Numbered from the stretch's first letter, positions 52,337 through 61,951 are shown. The stretch: DNA of 64,000 bases from Terriglobus albidus (GCF_008000815.1 NZ_CP042806.1:2728001-2792000), one strand, 5' to 3'. Translations and numbers: made by a program. Notes: generated from the letters alone by a model not told the origin.

Positions 52337-52388
52337 AGTTTCTGAAGCCTCTTCGGTCAGCGTTGTTGACCGAGACTAAGATCTCCAC

Positions 52389-52500
52389 GCATTGCGTAGG
52401 CACTTCGCGCTGAAGCGCGAATGTCTTGCTTAAGGGGACGGCTTTAGCCGTCCCGTAGGAAGTCTCACAGGAAAGCGGCTTCAGCCGCTGAGGGCAATGC
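52389..52500. repeat. Composite palindromic element between galM and kdpC
   Basis: Ends GCATTGC (52389) and GCAATGC (52494) are inverted. Inside are three tight hairpins: TTCGCGC/GCGCGAA (52404-52421), GGGACGGCT/AGCCGTCCC (52435-52454) and AGCGGCT/AGCCGCT (52474-52489). It is non-coding and arranged like a REP doublet or triplet. Other copies cannot be checked within this window. Confidence 0.55.
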
Positions 52501-52516
52501 TAAACCTGCCCTGAAG

Positions 52517-52570
52517 AAAATGGGTATCAACCTTGGCTCAAAGGACAGAGCCAAAGCCGATACCCATTTT
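52517..52570. terminator. Long two-tier stem-loop after kdpC, bidirectional
   Basis: Outer stem AAAATGGGTATC with GATACCCATTTT (12 bases), inner stem TTGGCTC with GAGCCAA. On the minus strand TTTTCTTC follows, and on the plus strand TTTT occurs at the stem foot. It closes the kdp operon 24 bases past the kdpC stop. Confidence 0.75.
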
Positions 52571-52593
52571 CAATACAGATTCAGTTGTTCTGT

Positions 52594-53145
52594 CTAGATT
52601 CCACCATCAAGTGCCAGATTCAATGCCAGTACATTCACGCGCGGTTCTCCCAACAAACCAAACTGACGATCAGTGATGTGGCCTTCCACGAACGTCCGCA
52701 GTTTGGCTTCATCCAGATGGCGCTCGGCTGCTACCCGCGGTACCTGGGCCAATGCCGCAGCGGGCGAGATGTCCGGATCAAGACCCGACCCAGAGGCAGT
52801 GACTAGATCCACCGGGACGTCGCTCACCTTTTCAGCAGCAACGCTCGCGGTGACGCGATCGACTAATGCCTTGTTCGTCGGAGCGAGATTCGATCCGCTG
52901 GAGGCCGATGCGTCATAGCCAGTACCGGCCGCCGAAGGCCGGCTATGAAAGTAGGTCGGCCCGGTGAAGGGTTGGCCGATCAGCTTTGAGCCGATCAGCT
53001 CACCCTTCTGGGTCACAAGCTGTCCATTCGCCTTATCCCGAAAGACAAGCTGTGAGATCGCGGTGATTGCCAGCGGGTAGACAATCCCCAGTAGCACAGC
53101 TGTAACCAGGGTATAGAGGGTTGCGGTAATGAGATGTTTCTTCAT
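52594..53145 (-). CDS. kdpC: Potassium-transporting ATPase subunit C
   Basis: A 183-residue KdpC. One transmembrane helix (residues 7-30), then an extracytoplasmic domain with GSKLIGQPFTGPTYFHSRPSA, NLAPTNKAL, VPVDLVTASGSGLDPDISPAAA and FGLLGEPRVNVLALN. It raises ATP affinity of KdpB and aids complex assembly. AGAGGA site overlapping the kdpB end; 11 bases separate it from kdpB. Last gene of the operon. Confidence 0.96.
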   Translation of the reverse strand: MKKHLITATLYTLVTAVLLGIVYPLAITAISQLVFRDKANGQLVTQKGELIGSKLIGQPFTGPTYFHSRPSAAGTGYDASASSGSNLAPTNKALVDRVTASVAAEKVSDVPVDLVTASGSGLDPDISPAAALAQVPRVAAERHLDEAKLRTFVEGHITDRQFGLLGEPRVNVLALNLALDGGI

Positions 53146-53156
53146 GGTGAGTTCCT

Positions 53157-55193
53157 CTATGCAAGATGCATGGCGACGATGACGATATCAATCACCTTGA
53201 TGCCGACAAACGGTACGATGATGCCGCCCAGTCCATACACCAGCAGGTTGCGCTGCAACAGCGCGGCAGCGGACATTGGCCGGTAGCTGACACCGCGCAG
53301 TGCCAGCGGAATCAGGGCAATGATGATCAGTGCGTTGAAGATGATGGCCGAAAGGATGGCTGACTCCGCGTTGTGCAGGTGCATGATGTTCAACGCATTC
53401 AGCACCGGGAAGAAGCCCGCGAACATTGCCGGAATGATGGCAAAGTACTTCGCCACATCGTTAGCGATGGAGAAGGTGGTCAGGGCGCCTCGGGTCATCA
53501 GCAACTGTTTGCCGATGGCCACAATCTCGATCAGCTTCGTCGGGTTGCTGTCGAGGTCGACCATATTGCCTGCCTCTTTTGCCGCCTGCGTACCGCTGTT
53601 CATGGCGACGCCCACGTCGGCCTGTGCGAGTGCGGGAGCGTCGTTGGTGCCGTCGCCAGTCATGGCCACCAGCTTGCCTTCGGCCTGCTCGCGCTTGATC
53701 AGGTCCATCTTGTCCTTGGGTTTCGCTTCCGCCAGGAAGTCGTCCACGCCCGCCTCTCGCGCAATGGCTGCCGCGGTCAACGGATTGTCGCCGGTGATCA
53801 TGACCGTGCGAATGCCCATGGCGCGAAGCTGATCGAAGCGCTCGCGCATGCCGCCTTTCACAACGTCCTTCAGGTGAATGACGCCGAGAGCCGTCCCGTT
53901 CTCAGCAACGACCAGGGGGGTGCCGCCGCTGCGTGCGATCGTCTCCACGGCTGCGCGCACCTCGGCGGGCATCGTCGAGCCGTGCTCTTGCAGGTAGCGG
54001 GCGATGGCGTCGACCGCTCCTTTACGGATGCTTCTGCCTTCCACCTCGATGCCACTCATACGTGTGGTCGCGGAGAAGGGAACGAACTCAGCATGCATCT
54101 GTCCCAGCTCGCGTCCGCGAAGGTTGTACTTCTCCTTCGCCAGAACAACGATAGAACGTCCTTCCGGAGTCTCGTCTGCGAGCGATGAGAGCTGGGCAGC
54201 ATCGGCAAGCACTTCGGCCTTTACGCCTGAAGCGGGTACGAACTCCGACGCCTGGCGATTGCCGATGGTGATGGTTCCGGTCTTGTCCAGCAGAAGGGTA
54301 TTGACGTCGCCTGCGGCCTCCACGGCACGTCCTGAGGTCGCCAGCACATTGTGCTGTACCAGGCGATCCATACCGGCGATGCCGATGGCCGAGAGCAGGC
54401 CTCCGATGGTTGTCGGAATCAGACAGACCAGCAGCGAGACCAGAACGAAGACCGTCTGCGGTGCGGCGGAATAGATCGCGAAGGGTTGCAGCGTGACCAC
54501 GGCTAGCAGAAAGATGATGGTCAGTCCGGCCAGCAAGATATTCAGCGCGATCTCGTTCGGCGTCTTCTGTCGTTCCGCGCCTTCCACCAGAGCGATCATG
54601 CGATCGAGGAAGGTCTCACCCGGGTTGGAGGTGATGCGGACCGTGATGACGTCGCTGAGAACACGCGTTCCACCGGTGACGGCGGAACGGTCACCGCCTG
54701 CTTCACGGATCACCGGAGCAGATTCACCGGTGATGGCCGATTCATCCACCGAAGCGATGCCTTCAATGACTTCGCCATCGCCTGGGATCATCTGCCCGGC
54801 GCTGACCTGTACGACATCACCCGCTCGCAGTTGCGAGCTGGCGACTTGCTCGACGCCGTTTTTGCCAACGCGGAAAGCAGTCGTCTCTGACTTTGCCTGG
54901 CGCAGGGCATCGGCCTGCGCTTTGCCGCGGCCTTCGGCCATGGCTTCAGCGAAGTTCGCAAACAGGACCGTGAACCAAAGCCAGAGCGTGATCTGCAGAT
55001 CGAACTGGAAGTGCCCACGCTTGGTAATGAGATTGAGAATGAGCAGGACTGTGGTGAGTACGCTGCCGATCTCCACCACGAACATGACGGGATTCTTCAT
55101 CATGACCTTGGGGGAAAGCTTCAGCAGTGCATCCACCGCGGCGCGGCGAACGATCTTGCGATCAAACATGGAGCGGCGTTTTGCGTGCGACAT
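53157..55193 (-). CDS. kdpB: Potassium-transporting P-type ATPase subunit B
   Basis: A 678-residue catalytic P-type ATPase subunit. Phosphorylation site DKTGTITIG, actuator loop [10 protein letters not shown] (with the regulatory serine), hinge [22 protein letters not shown], and several transmembrane helices in M1-M7 arrangement including [21 protein letters not shown] overlaps the kdpA stop. Couples ATP hydrolysis to high-affinity K+ uptake with KdpA, C and F. Confidence 0.97.
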   Translation of the reverse strand: MSHAKRRSMFDRKIVRRAAVDALLKLSPKVMMKNPVMFVVEIGSVLTTVLLILNLITKRGHFQFDLQITLWLWFTVLFANFAEAMAEGRGKAQADALRQAKSETTAFRVGKNGVEQVASSQLRAGDVVQVSAGQMIPGDGEVIEGIASVDESAITGESAPVIREAGGDRSAVTGGTRVLSDVITVRITSNPGETFLDRMIALVEGAERQKTPNEIALNILLAGLTIIFLLAVVTLQPFAIYSAAPQTVFVLVSLLVCLIPTTIGGLLSAIGIAGMDRLVQHNVLATSGRAVEAAGDVNTLLLDKTGTITIGNRQASEFVPASGVKAEVLADAAQLSSLADETPEGRSIVVLAKEKYNLRGRELGQMHAEFVPFSATTRMSGIEVEGRSIRKGAVDAIARYLQEHGSTMPAEVRAAVETIARSGGTPLVVAENGTALGVIHLKDVVKGGMRERFDQLRAMGIRTVMITGDNPLTAAAIAREAGVDDFLAEAKPKDKMDLIKREQAEGKLVAMTGDGTNDAPALAQADVGVAMNSGTQAAKEAGNMVDLDSNPTKLIEIVAIGKQLLMTRGALTTFSIANDVAKYFAIIPAMFAGFFPVLNALNIMHLHNAESAILSAIIFNALIIIALIPLALRGVSYRPMSAAALLQRNLLVYGLGGIIVPFVGIKVIDIVIVAMHLA

Positions 55194-55204
55194 CTCCGGT
55201 CTCC

Positions 55205-56968
55205 TTAGAAAGTCTGTCCGGCGCCGAGCAGCAGATGCTCAAGAATCGGACCCAGTGAAAGTGCAGGGAAGAAGGTCAAAGCGCCGACGATCACGATGAC
55301 TGCGGTCAGCAGAATCGTGAACAGCGGGGTGGTGACCGGAAATGTACCGGAGGACGCCGGGACAATCTTCTTGCCGGCGAGGTTGCCCGCAATCGCCAGC
55401 ATCGGGATGATCATCATGAAGCGCCCGAAGAACATCGCAATGCCCAGCGTGTAGTTGTACCAGTGCGTGTTGGCGTTCAAGCCGGCGAAGGCAGAGCCGT
55501 TATTGCCGGTTGCCGATGTATAGGCGTAGAGGATCTCTGACAGACCGTGGGGTCCGTGATTGGCAAGACTGCTGAGGCCAAGATGTGGCATCAGCACCGT
55601 GACTGCGGCAAAGCCAAGAATCAGGAGCGGGAAGATCAGGACGTACAGCATTGAGAGCTGTACATCGTAGGCTTCGATCTTCTTGCCGAGATACTCCGGA
55701 GTCCGGCCTACCATCAGGCCCGCAATGAAGACCGCGACGATGACGAAGACGAGCATGCCGTACATGCCTGCTCCGACTCCGCCGAAGACGACCTCGCCAA
55801 GCAGGATGTTCACCATGGGCACCATGCCGCCGAGGGGCGTAAAGCTGTCATGCATGGAGTTCACGGCGCCGCAGCTCGCATCGGTAGTGACGGTGGCAAA
55901 CAGCGCGCTGTTGGTGATGCCGAAGCGTACCTCTTTGCCCTCCATGTTGCCGCCGGAGTGCAACGCGGAGACGTGCTGATCGACACCATGCAGCAGCGGA
56001 TTGCCATGTGCCTCCGCCCAGTAGCACGTCAACACGCCAACAAAACACAAGAGTGCCATGGCGGCGAAGACTGCCCATCCATGTTTGGGAGAGCCCACCA
56101 TTTGGCCAAGCGTCGCTGTCAGAGCCGCGGGAATCAGGAAGATTGCCAGGATTTGCAGGAAATTGGACAGCGGAGTTGGATTCTCGAACGGATGCGCGCT
56201 GTTCGCATTGAAGAATCCGCCGCCGTTGGTTCCCAGCATCTTGATCGCTTCCTGCGATGCGACCGGCCCCTGTGCAATGGTCTGTGTTGTGACGGTGGTC
56301 TGCTTCCCATCTGTGCCGGTGACCGTCTGCGGCTCGACGAGCTTGACTGTGTCGTACGGCTTGAGATTCTGGACTACACCCTGTGAGACCAGGGCCAGCG
56401 CGATGATGGTCGATAACGGAAGCAGGACCCACAGCGTTCCGCGCGTCAGATCCACCCAGAAGTTGCCTAGAGTCTTCATCTCGCGCCGTGCAATGCCGCG
56501 AATGAACGCGATTGCAAGGGCAAGCCCAACCGCTGCCGACCAGAAGTTATGCGTGGCCAGGCCCAGCATCTGGGTCAGGTAGCTCATCGTGGACTCGGGC
56601 ACATACGATTGCCAGTTCGTATTCGTAGTGAACGAGATTGCGGTATTCAGCGCGAGGTCTGGGGCTACGCCTGGAAGGTGCTGCGGGTTCAGCGGCAGTA
56701 CATGCTGTAACCGTTCCACCAGATAGGTCAGCACCAGCGTTGCGGCGCTGAAGACCAGCATGGCCGTGGCGTAAACGCCCCAGCTCATCTCCTGTTCGGG
56801 ATTAACTCCAGTCAGGCGGTAAAGTAAACGCTCGCATGGGCCGAAGATGAAATCAAGCGGTGTACGTTGTCTCTGGAAGACACGCGCCATGTAGGCGCCG
56901 AGAGGTTTTGTGAACAGCAGGACAGCGGCAAAGAAGACGACAATCTGAAGCCAGCCATTGAGAGACAT
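55205..56968 (-). CDS. kdpA: Potassium-transporting ATPase channel subunit A
   Basis: A 587-residue channel-like subunit with ten or more helices. The four filter loops are visible: [45 protein letters not shown] and [12 protein letters not shown]. Its ATG begins immediately after the kdpF stop (TAA ATG), so the two are coupled. It binds and passes K+. Confidence 0.97.
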   Translation of the reverse strand: MSLNGWLQIVVFFAAVLLFTKPLGAYMARVFQRQRTPLDFIFGPCERLLYRLTGVNPEQEMSWGVYATAMLVFSAATLVLTYLVERLQHVLPLNPQHLPGVAPDLALNTAISFTTNTNWQSYVPESTMSYLTQMLGLATHNFWSAAVGLALAIAFIRGIARREMKTLGNFWVDLTRGTLWVLLPLSTIIALALVSQGVVQNLKPYDTVKLVEPQTVTGTDGKQTTVTTQTIAQGPVASQEAIKMLGTNGGGFFNANSAHPFENPTPLSNFLQILAIFLIPAALTATLGQMVGSPKHGWAVFAAMALLCFVGVLTCYWAEAHGNPLLHGVDQHVSALHSGGNMEGKEVRFGITNSALFATVTTDASCGAVNSMHDSFTPLGGMVPMVNILLGEVVFGGVGAGMYGMLVFVIVAVFIAGLMVGRTPEYLGKKIEAYDVQLSMLYVLIFPLLILGFAAVTVLMPHLGLSSLANHGPHGLSEILYAYTSATGNNGSAFAGLNANTHWYNYTLGIAMFFGRFMMIIPMLAIAGNLAGKKIVPASSGTFPVTTPLFTILLTAVIVIVGALTFFPALSLGPILEHLLLGAGQTF

Positions 56969-57055
56969 TTAGAACTTCTCCGGGCGAAGCAATGCGTAAA
57001 CGAGATACGCCATTAGTGAAACCACAATGGCGAGAAGAACGCAGTTGAGAATCAT
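56969..57055 (-). CDS. kdpF: Potassium-transporting ATPase small subunit F
   Basis: A 28-residue single-helix peptide starting MILNCVLLAIVVSLMAYLVYALL and ending RPEKF, the typical KdpF signature. The ATG at 57055 follows AAAGGAAAG. It lies between the 32-residue peptide (overlap ATGA) and kdpA (stop abuts ATG). KdpF stabilises the Kdp complex in the membrane. Confidence 0.92.
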   Translation of the reverse strand: MILNCVLLAIVVSLMAYLVYALLRPEKF

Positions 57056-57150
57056 TGGTTCTTTCCTTTCAGCCGTGCACAGCCATGGACATACAGAAGG
57101 CTGAGCGGAAAAAGAAGGATGAGCGTTATGCCTGCGATGACATCGGGCAC
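57052..57150 (-). CDS. 32-residue membrane peptide upstream of kdpF, uncharacterised
   Basis: GTG start at 57150 preceded five bases upstream by the near-perfect AAGGAGGG. The peptide opens VPDVIAGITLILLFPLSLLY (first residue read as Met), has one transmembrane helix and a short basic tail ARLKGKNQ. Its TGA overlaps the kdpF ATG by 4 bases, so it is translationally coupled to kdpF. Position and coupling argue for a real subunit or accessory of the Kdp pump. Similar short frames sit near kdpF in other genomes, but no function is established to my knowledge. Confidence 0.72.
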   Translation of the reverse strand: MPDVIAGITLILLFPLSLLYVHGCARLKGKNQ

Positions 57151-57170
57151 GGTGTCCCTCCTTGAGCCAG

Positions 57171-58604
57171 TTACCACTGACCCTGTTTGTTACCCCACCA
57201 GAAGATAAGTCCGAGCGTTGCCGTCGGTTGTTGTTTGACCAGCACGCCCTCTCTGTCTGTGGTGAAGAAGTTTTGGTTGGAAAAATCTCTGCGGTACTCA
57301 GCACGGGCCAGCATGCCCGGCGCAAGCTTATGGTCGGCGACGAAGGTGAATTCCTTCAGGGCCTGTGTCTTTCCACTGAACAGGGCTCCGCGGTCGTCGA
57401 AGTACTCAAAGCGGCTGCCGATACTCCAGTCCTTCGGCAGCGCATAACGGATGTAAGCTGCTCCAATGGCTACATGCGCGGGGTTTGACTGCTGCTGCAC
57501 GCGGCTGATCACGTAATCCGCTTCGCCGACCAGCGTGAGCTTGGGGGTTACGTTCCACGTCGCATAGGTGTCGAAGATGTGGTTCCGTCCATTCGGCGCT
57601 GGCGTGATGTTGGTCGTGGGAAGGCCCGGCTGCGTGGGATAGGTCGGTGCTCCCGGGTTATCTGTCGGCAGGACGTCGCGCTGCTCCTGGCCAAAGTAAT
57701 AGTTCACGTTCCAGGAAACAGTGGAAGCGGGTTTGAAGTTGAAGATGAATGCCTGCGACTTGAAGCCGTTGAAGTCTTCCGTCTGCTGCGCGCCGTTCAC
57801 CAGCCAGTACGTGACGTTGATCTTCGGAGTGAGGTTGTAATTCGCGCGGACACCCATGTGGTAATAGGGCAGGTAGTTGAAGGTGAACGAGCGAGAGTAG
57901 GCGATCTGATCCTTGGTGTAGTTCCCCTCTACTCCCAGCGCGCTGGAAAACTTGCCGAAATCGATCTGCAGGCCGCTTCCTACCGGGGCAAGATAACTGC
58001 CGTATGCCTGAAACAGGTTGCGCCAGACCTGCGCCCGCTGCTCGTTCGCATAGGAGCCCTGCAGCGTCTCCGTCGCCTGGCCGAACTGCAGGTCGAGGCG
58101 TCCGCCGAAACGGCTGTCGATGGTTGGAATCCGCTCTACGACCAGGGAAGCCTGGTTGATGCTGAAACTATTGCTGGTGACATCGTAGACACGCAGCAGG
58201 TTGGCGCGTCCGATGGGCTGGTTGAAGTTGTAACCGTAGTAGCCGTCAAGGCCAAAGCCGAGCGTTGTGCCGTGCAGAAAGTCGTCCACGGTAGCCGGGG
58301 CGGGCGCGGGTGTGGATGCGGAAACTGCTGTAGATGGCGTTGCCGTCGAAGCCGCAGCAGAACTAGAGGAGGTGGGCGCCGAGGAAGCCGGGGCCGCAGT
58401 TCCCGCGGCAGATGTGACGGGTGTGGCTGCCGAGGCGGCTTCTGTCTTTTCCAGGGCGTCCAGCCGGGCTGCCAGGCGGGCAAGCTCTGCCCGCAGCTCC
58501 GCAATCTCAGCGCGTCGTGCGGCGGAAGGGTCCGGTGCTGATTGTGCGGTCAGCGGAAAGGCTGCGAGGAGGAGAAACGCTACGGTGCTGGCCAAAATCT
58601 TCAT
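57171..58604 (-). CDS. Outer-membrane porin, OmpL-like/BBP2 family
   Basis: A 477-residue protein. Signal peptide to about residue 21 (FPLTAQ), a coiled coil (RRAEIAELRAELARLAARL, about 28-52), an Ala/Ser/Thr/Pro linker (55-105), then a beta-barrel beginning TTLGFGLDGYYGYNFNQP and ending LGLIFWWGNKQGQW. Blocks RVYDVTSNSFSINQASLVVE and SRFGGRLDLQFGQATE are typical of BBP2 porins. Start at 58604 (CAGGG 5 bases before ATG) is preferred to a TTG 7 codons up. It lies between kdpE and the kdp pump, which suggests it provides outer-membrane passage for K+. That role is inference. Confidence 0.86.
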   Translation of the reverse strand: MKILASTVAFLLLAAFPLTAQSAPDPSAARRAEIAELRAELARLAARLDALEKTEAASAATPVTSAAGTAAPASSAPTSSSSAAASTATPSTAVSASTPAPAPATVDDFLHGTTLGFGLDGYYGYNFNQPIGRANLLRVYDVTSNSFSINQASLVVERIPTIDSRFGGRLDLQFGQATETLQGSYANEQRAQVWRNLFQAYGSYLAPVGSGLQIDFGKFSSALGVEGNYTKDQIAYSRSFTFNYLPYYHMGVRANYNLTPKINVTYWLVNGAQQTEDFNGFKSQAFIFNFKPASTVSWNVNYYFGQEQRDVLPTDNPGAPTYPTQPGLPTTNITPAPNGRNHIFDTYATWNVTPKLTLVGEADYVISRVQQQSNPAHVAIGAAYIRYALPKDWSIGSRFEYFDDRGALFSGKTQALKEFTFVADHKLAPGMLARAEYRRDFSNQNFFTTDREGVLVKQQPTATLGLIFWWGNKQGQW

Positions 58605-58668
58605 ACGAACCCTGAATAGATTCAACGGCCAGGGTCCGTATGAAATTCATAGGAAAAGCGTTAAAAAG

Positions 58669-59367
58669 TCATAAGAGATCATCCCGGCCCTCTGGGTTGA
58701 ACCGGTAGCCGACCCAGGGTTCGCTCTGGATGTACTTGGAGTCTTCCGTCTCGATCTTCTTCCGAAGTTGGGCCACCAGTACACGCAGGTATTCGGGCTG
58801 ATTGGTTCCGGCGACGCCCCAGATCGCCCGTAACAGGTTCTTGTGGGTAAGCACCTTTTGCGGCGCCTTTGCGAACAGGAGCAGCAGATCGAACTCCTTC
58901 GGCGAGAGATGGATATGCTCACCGCGCATGGTAACGGTATGACTGTCCTGGTCGATCTCGAAGTGGCCGACATGCAGCACAGGGTGTGGCGCGTCTTCTG
59001 CCTTATGGCTGCGGCGGAGATGGGCACGTACACGGGCCAGCAGCTCCGGGGTGCGGAAGGGTTTTGTGACGTAATCGTCTGCCCCCTCGTCCAGAGCCTG
59101 CACCTTGGCCTCGTCATTGTCCCGCACGCTCAACACAATGATTGGTAACGTGTGGGTCTCGCGAACCCGCTTTGTCAGCTCAATACCATCCATGCCGGGC
59201 ATGGCGATATCCGTGATCAGGAGGTCGGGTACCGTCTGCGCGATCGTTGATAACGCGGATCCTCCGCTCAAAGCCGTATTGACGGCGTATCCGCTGGCCT
59301 GCAGCGAAGTACGCAGCATGCGCAGGATCTGGGGATCGTCGTCCACGATCAGAATATTGGCGCTCAT
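58669..59367 (-). CDS. kdpE: KdpE-type response regulator
   Basis: A 232-residue OmpR-family regulator of the kdp operon. D9-D10 acidic pair, phospho-acceptor D53 (LLITDIAMPGMDG), YVTKPF lysine; winged helix with HIHLSPKEFDLLLLFAKAPQKVLTH and QSEPWVGYRFNPEG. ATG overlaps the kdpD-N stop by 4 bases. It should bind upstream of the porin-pump genes; the 64 bases between it and the porin gene contain an AT-rich stretch that may serve. Confidence 0.92.
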   Translation of the reverse strand: MSANILIVDDDPQILRMLRTSLQASGYAVNTALSGGSALSTIAQTVPDLLITDIAMPGMDGIELTKRVRETHTLPIIVLSVRDNDEAKVQALDEGADDYVTKPFRTPELLARVRAHLRRSHKAEDAPHPVLHVGHFEIDQDSHTVTMRGEHIHLSPKEFDLLLLFAKAPQKVLTHKNLLRAIWGVAGTNQPEYLRVLVAQLRKKIETEDSKYIQSEPWVGYRFNPEGRDDLL

Positions 59368-60494
59368 CGAGACTCCTGGGTGATGATGTGCAGGTCCACA
59401 TGCGGCGCTTCCGACATGAACTTCTGAATAGCCAGATAGTACAGATACTTTTTCAGACCGTGCAAAGCAGAGCGTCCGAACAGCGCCTGCGTAATGCGTT
59501 GTTCCTTGACGAAGGCCGCCGTGGCAGAGGCAACACTGCTACCGGTTAGATGAACCACCGTGGCGCCCAGATTCGTGGCGAACTGGATATGAGATTCCAG
59601 CGTCTTTTTGCGCTCAGGCTCTTTATCACGTTCACTGTCGACGTGCAGGACATAGAGCTCTCCGTCCAGAGCTTCGGCAAGCCGTGCGCCGCGCCCGATC
59701 AGGTCGCGAGCCTCGGGGTTTGCGCTGATACAAACAGCGATGCGCTCTGCCACGGTCCATTGGGGGCCAAGGCGCTTGCGTTTGACATAGTCGTCAAGCG
59801 TGCGGTCTACCGCCCGGGTTACCCGCTGCAGCGCCATCTCGCGCAGGGCGATCAGGTTCCCCTGGCGAAAGAAATTCGAGAGCGCTCGCTCGACACGTTC
59901 TGAAGGATAGATATCGCCGCGGCGCATACGCGTGATCAGGGCCTCCGGCGTCAGATCGCTGATCACGATCTCGTCTGCCTGATCCAGCACCCAGTCCGGG
60001 ACCTGCTCGTGTACCTTGATGCCGGTCAGGGCCTGCACCCGCATGCTCAGGCTCTCGACATGTTGGATATTGATCGTCGACAGCACATCGATCTTGTTTT
60101 CCAGAAGCAGCAGAACGTCTTCATACCGCTTTTTGGTGCGGCTGCCCTCGATGTTGGTATGGGCCAGCTCGTCCACCAGAGCCACCTGCGGCATACGCGC
60201 AAGAATGGCGTCAACGTCCATCTCGGTGAAGATCGTGCCTTTGTATTCGATCTCTTTGCGGGGAATCTGCTCGAGCTTTCCGGCCATCTCCAGGGTGCCG
60301 GCACGGCCATGGGTCTCCACGACGCCGATGACAACGTCTTCTCCACGGCTACGCCGGCGCACGCCTTCACTCAGCATGGCGTAGGTCTTGCCAACTCCCG
60401 GTGCGTATCCAAGAAAAACCTTAAAGCGCCCGCGTGTTTTTTCCGTGTCACTGGTCTTTAGCCATTCTTCCGGAGACTTGCGATAGTCAGACAA
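59364..60494 (-). CDS. kdpD: KdpD sensor half: KdpD N-terminal domain plus universal-stress domain, no kinase
   Basis: A 376-residue protein equal to the cytoplasmic N-terminal half of KdpD. Walker A GYAPGVGKT at residues 29-37, Walker B with VALVDELAHTN, and the closing universal stress-like domain (about 240-370) with AERIAVCISANPEARDLI and VHLTGSSVA. The transmembrane and histidine-kinase parts are absent; they are encoded by the divergent gene at 60503. Start is TTG, as no ATG exists before the Walker A loop. It overlaps kdpE by 4 bases. It should sense K+ or cyclic-di-AMP and act on the separate kinase. Confidence 0.9.
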   Translation of the reverse strand: MSDYRKSPEEWLKTSDTEKTRGRFKVFLGYAPGVGKTYAMLSEGVRRRSRGEDVVIGVVETHGRAGTLEMAGKLEQIPRKEIEYKGTIFTEMDVDAILARMPQVALVDELAHTNIEGSRTKKRYEDVLLLLENKIDVLSTINIQHVESLSMRVQALTGIKVHEQVPDWVLDQADEIVISDLTPEALITRMRRGDIYPSERVERALSNFFRQGNLIALREMALQRVTRAVDRTLDDYVKRKRLGPQWTVAERIAVCISANPEARDLIGRGARLAEALDGELYVLHVDSERDKEPERKKTLESHIQFATNLGATVVHLTGSSVASATAAFVKEQRITQALFGRSALHGLKKYLYYLAIQKFMSEAPHVDLHIITQESR

Positions 60495-60502
60495 GGCTTA
60501 GA

Positions 60503-61951
60503 ATGCTCCTCATGAACTCGCGCAGGATCGTCGCCATTACGCGCTGGACGTTCTCCATTGTCGCACTGACGGGGATCATCTTCGTCTATCGGCACTGGCT
60601 CCACGTCAATCCGACTACGGTCGCGCTTACGCTGTTGTTATACATCCTCGTGCTTGCCTCGACCTGGAGTCTGCGGCTCGCGGTCGTCACCTCGGTGCTG
60701 GCAACGCTGGGGTATAACTTCTATTTCCTTCCGCCGGTCGACACGCTTACCATCGCAGATCCACAGAACTGGCTTGCCTTGTTTTCCTTTCTGGCCACAG
60801 CGTTGATCGGCAGCCGTCTCTCTCAAAAAGCTCGGGACGAGGCAGAAGAAGCACGCGTGCGCCAAAGAGAGCTCGAAACGCTCTTCGCCCTCAGCCGCGA
60901 GATGCTGGCGACCGATAATGTTGCCGCCCTCATTGATGGAGTACCGCGGGCAGTAGTGGCGACGACCAAGGCTCGTTCTGCTGTTCTGTACCTGCTGGAT
61001 GAGGACCTCATGTTCCAGGCGGGAACGGAACAGCTGTCTGAGCATCAGCGGCTCTATCTCCGAGAGGAAGCAAAGGATGGCAGCGGAATAAGCCGTACCG
61101 GGGATGAGGTCAGGGTTGTATTGAAGGTTGGCGTGAAGCCCCGCGGCATCCTCATGTTGCGGGGAGCCGTTCTCTCTGACGGCGCTCTTGAAGCGATCGG
61201 CACCATCATCTCCGTTTCTCTCGATCGCGCCAAGGCGCTCGAGAACGTAGCTCATAGTGAGGCCACCAAAGAGAGCGAGCATCTTCGCAGCCTGATGATC
61301 GATTCCATCACTCATGAATTGCGTACGCCGCTTACGTCTATCAAGGGAGCGGCGAGCGCGCTGCTCTCCGATGAAATCCAGAAAGACGAGGACAGGCACG
61401 AGCTGTTGACCATCATCGATCAGGAGAGCGATCGCATCAATCGTCTGGTCTCTCAGGCCGTAGAGATGGCGCAGCTCGACGCGCGCCAGGTCCATATGAC
61501 CTTTGAGCCCGTGGATATCGGCGATGTCATCTTCGGCGCCATCAAGGAGGTTAGTTGGGTCGAGGAAAGAAATCCCATCGACGTGCGCATCCAGCAAAAG
61601 GAACCAGTACGCGCTGACTTCGAGTTTTTGAAGAAGGTGCTGGGCAATCTCCTCGAAAATGCAGCTAAATACTCCGCGGAAGGCAGCCCTATCGTTCTGA
61701 CGGCCGAAGTGCAGGGCCGCAAACTGGCTGTCAGTGTCGCCGACAAGGGAATCGGCATCGATCCGCATGAACAGAGCCTGATCTTCGATCGTTTCTATCG
61801 CGCTCCGATTCACAACCAGAGAATCTCCGGTACAGGGATGGGGCTTTCGATCAGTCGCTCCATCGTAGAGGCACATGGCGGTTCTATCGATGTCGTCAGC
61901 CGGCCAGGTGAAGGATCGGTCTTTACCTTTACCGTTCCTTTGGCTGCGTAG
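60503..61951 (+). CDS. kdpD: KdpD kinase half: DUF4118 membrane region, GAF-like, HisKA and HATPase
   Basis: A 482-residue protein carrying what the sensor half lacks. Four transmembrane helices (about 16-32, 40-56, 59-75, 90-104) form a KdpD-type DUF4118 domain with NFYFLPPVDTLTI; a GAF-like region follows (130-245), then phospho-acceptor H271 (DSITHELRTPLTSIKGA), N-box LGNLLENAAKYS, and G boxes DKGIGI and GTGMGLSISRS. ATG at 60503 with AAGG 6 bases upstream; a second ATG at 60512 is possible. It is transcribed divergently from the sensor half. KdpD cognate role is inferred from domain content and adjacency. Confidence 0.88.
   Translation: MLLMNSRRIVAITRWTFSIVALTGIIFVYRHWLHVNPTTVALTLLLYILVLASTWSLRLAVVTSVLATLGYNFYFLPPVDTLTIADPQNWLALFSFLATALIGSRLSQKARDEAEEARVRQRELETLFALSREMLATDNVAALIDGVPRAVVATTKARSAVLYLLDEDLMFQAGTEQLSEHQRLYLREEAKDGSGISRTGDEVRVVLKVGVKPRGILMLRGAVLSDGALEAIGTIISVSLDRAKALENVAHSEATKESEHLRSLMIDSITHELRTPLTSIKGAASALLSDEIQKDEDRHELLTIIDQESDRINRLVSQAVEMAQLDARQVHMTFEPVDIGDVIFGAIKEVSWVEERNPIDVRIQQKEPVRADFEFLKKVLGNLLENAAKYSAEGSPIVLTAEVQGRKLAVSVADKGIGIDPHEQSLIFDRFYRAPIHNQRISGTGMGLSISRSIVEAHGGSIDVVSRPGEGSVFTFTVPLAA

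Noticed and set aside
58605-58668. KdpE binding site before the porin
   Set aside because: The stretch is AT-rich (CTTTTTAACGCTTTTCC) but does not clearly match a KdpE consensus, so it is not called.
60638-61876. 412-codon minus-strand frame opposite the kinase gene
   Set aside because: Antisense to a gene with intact kinase motifs; a frame without codon or motif support.
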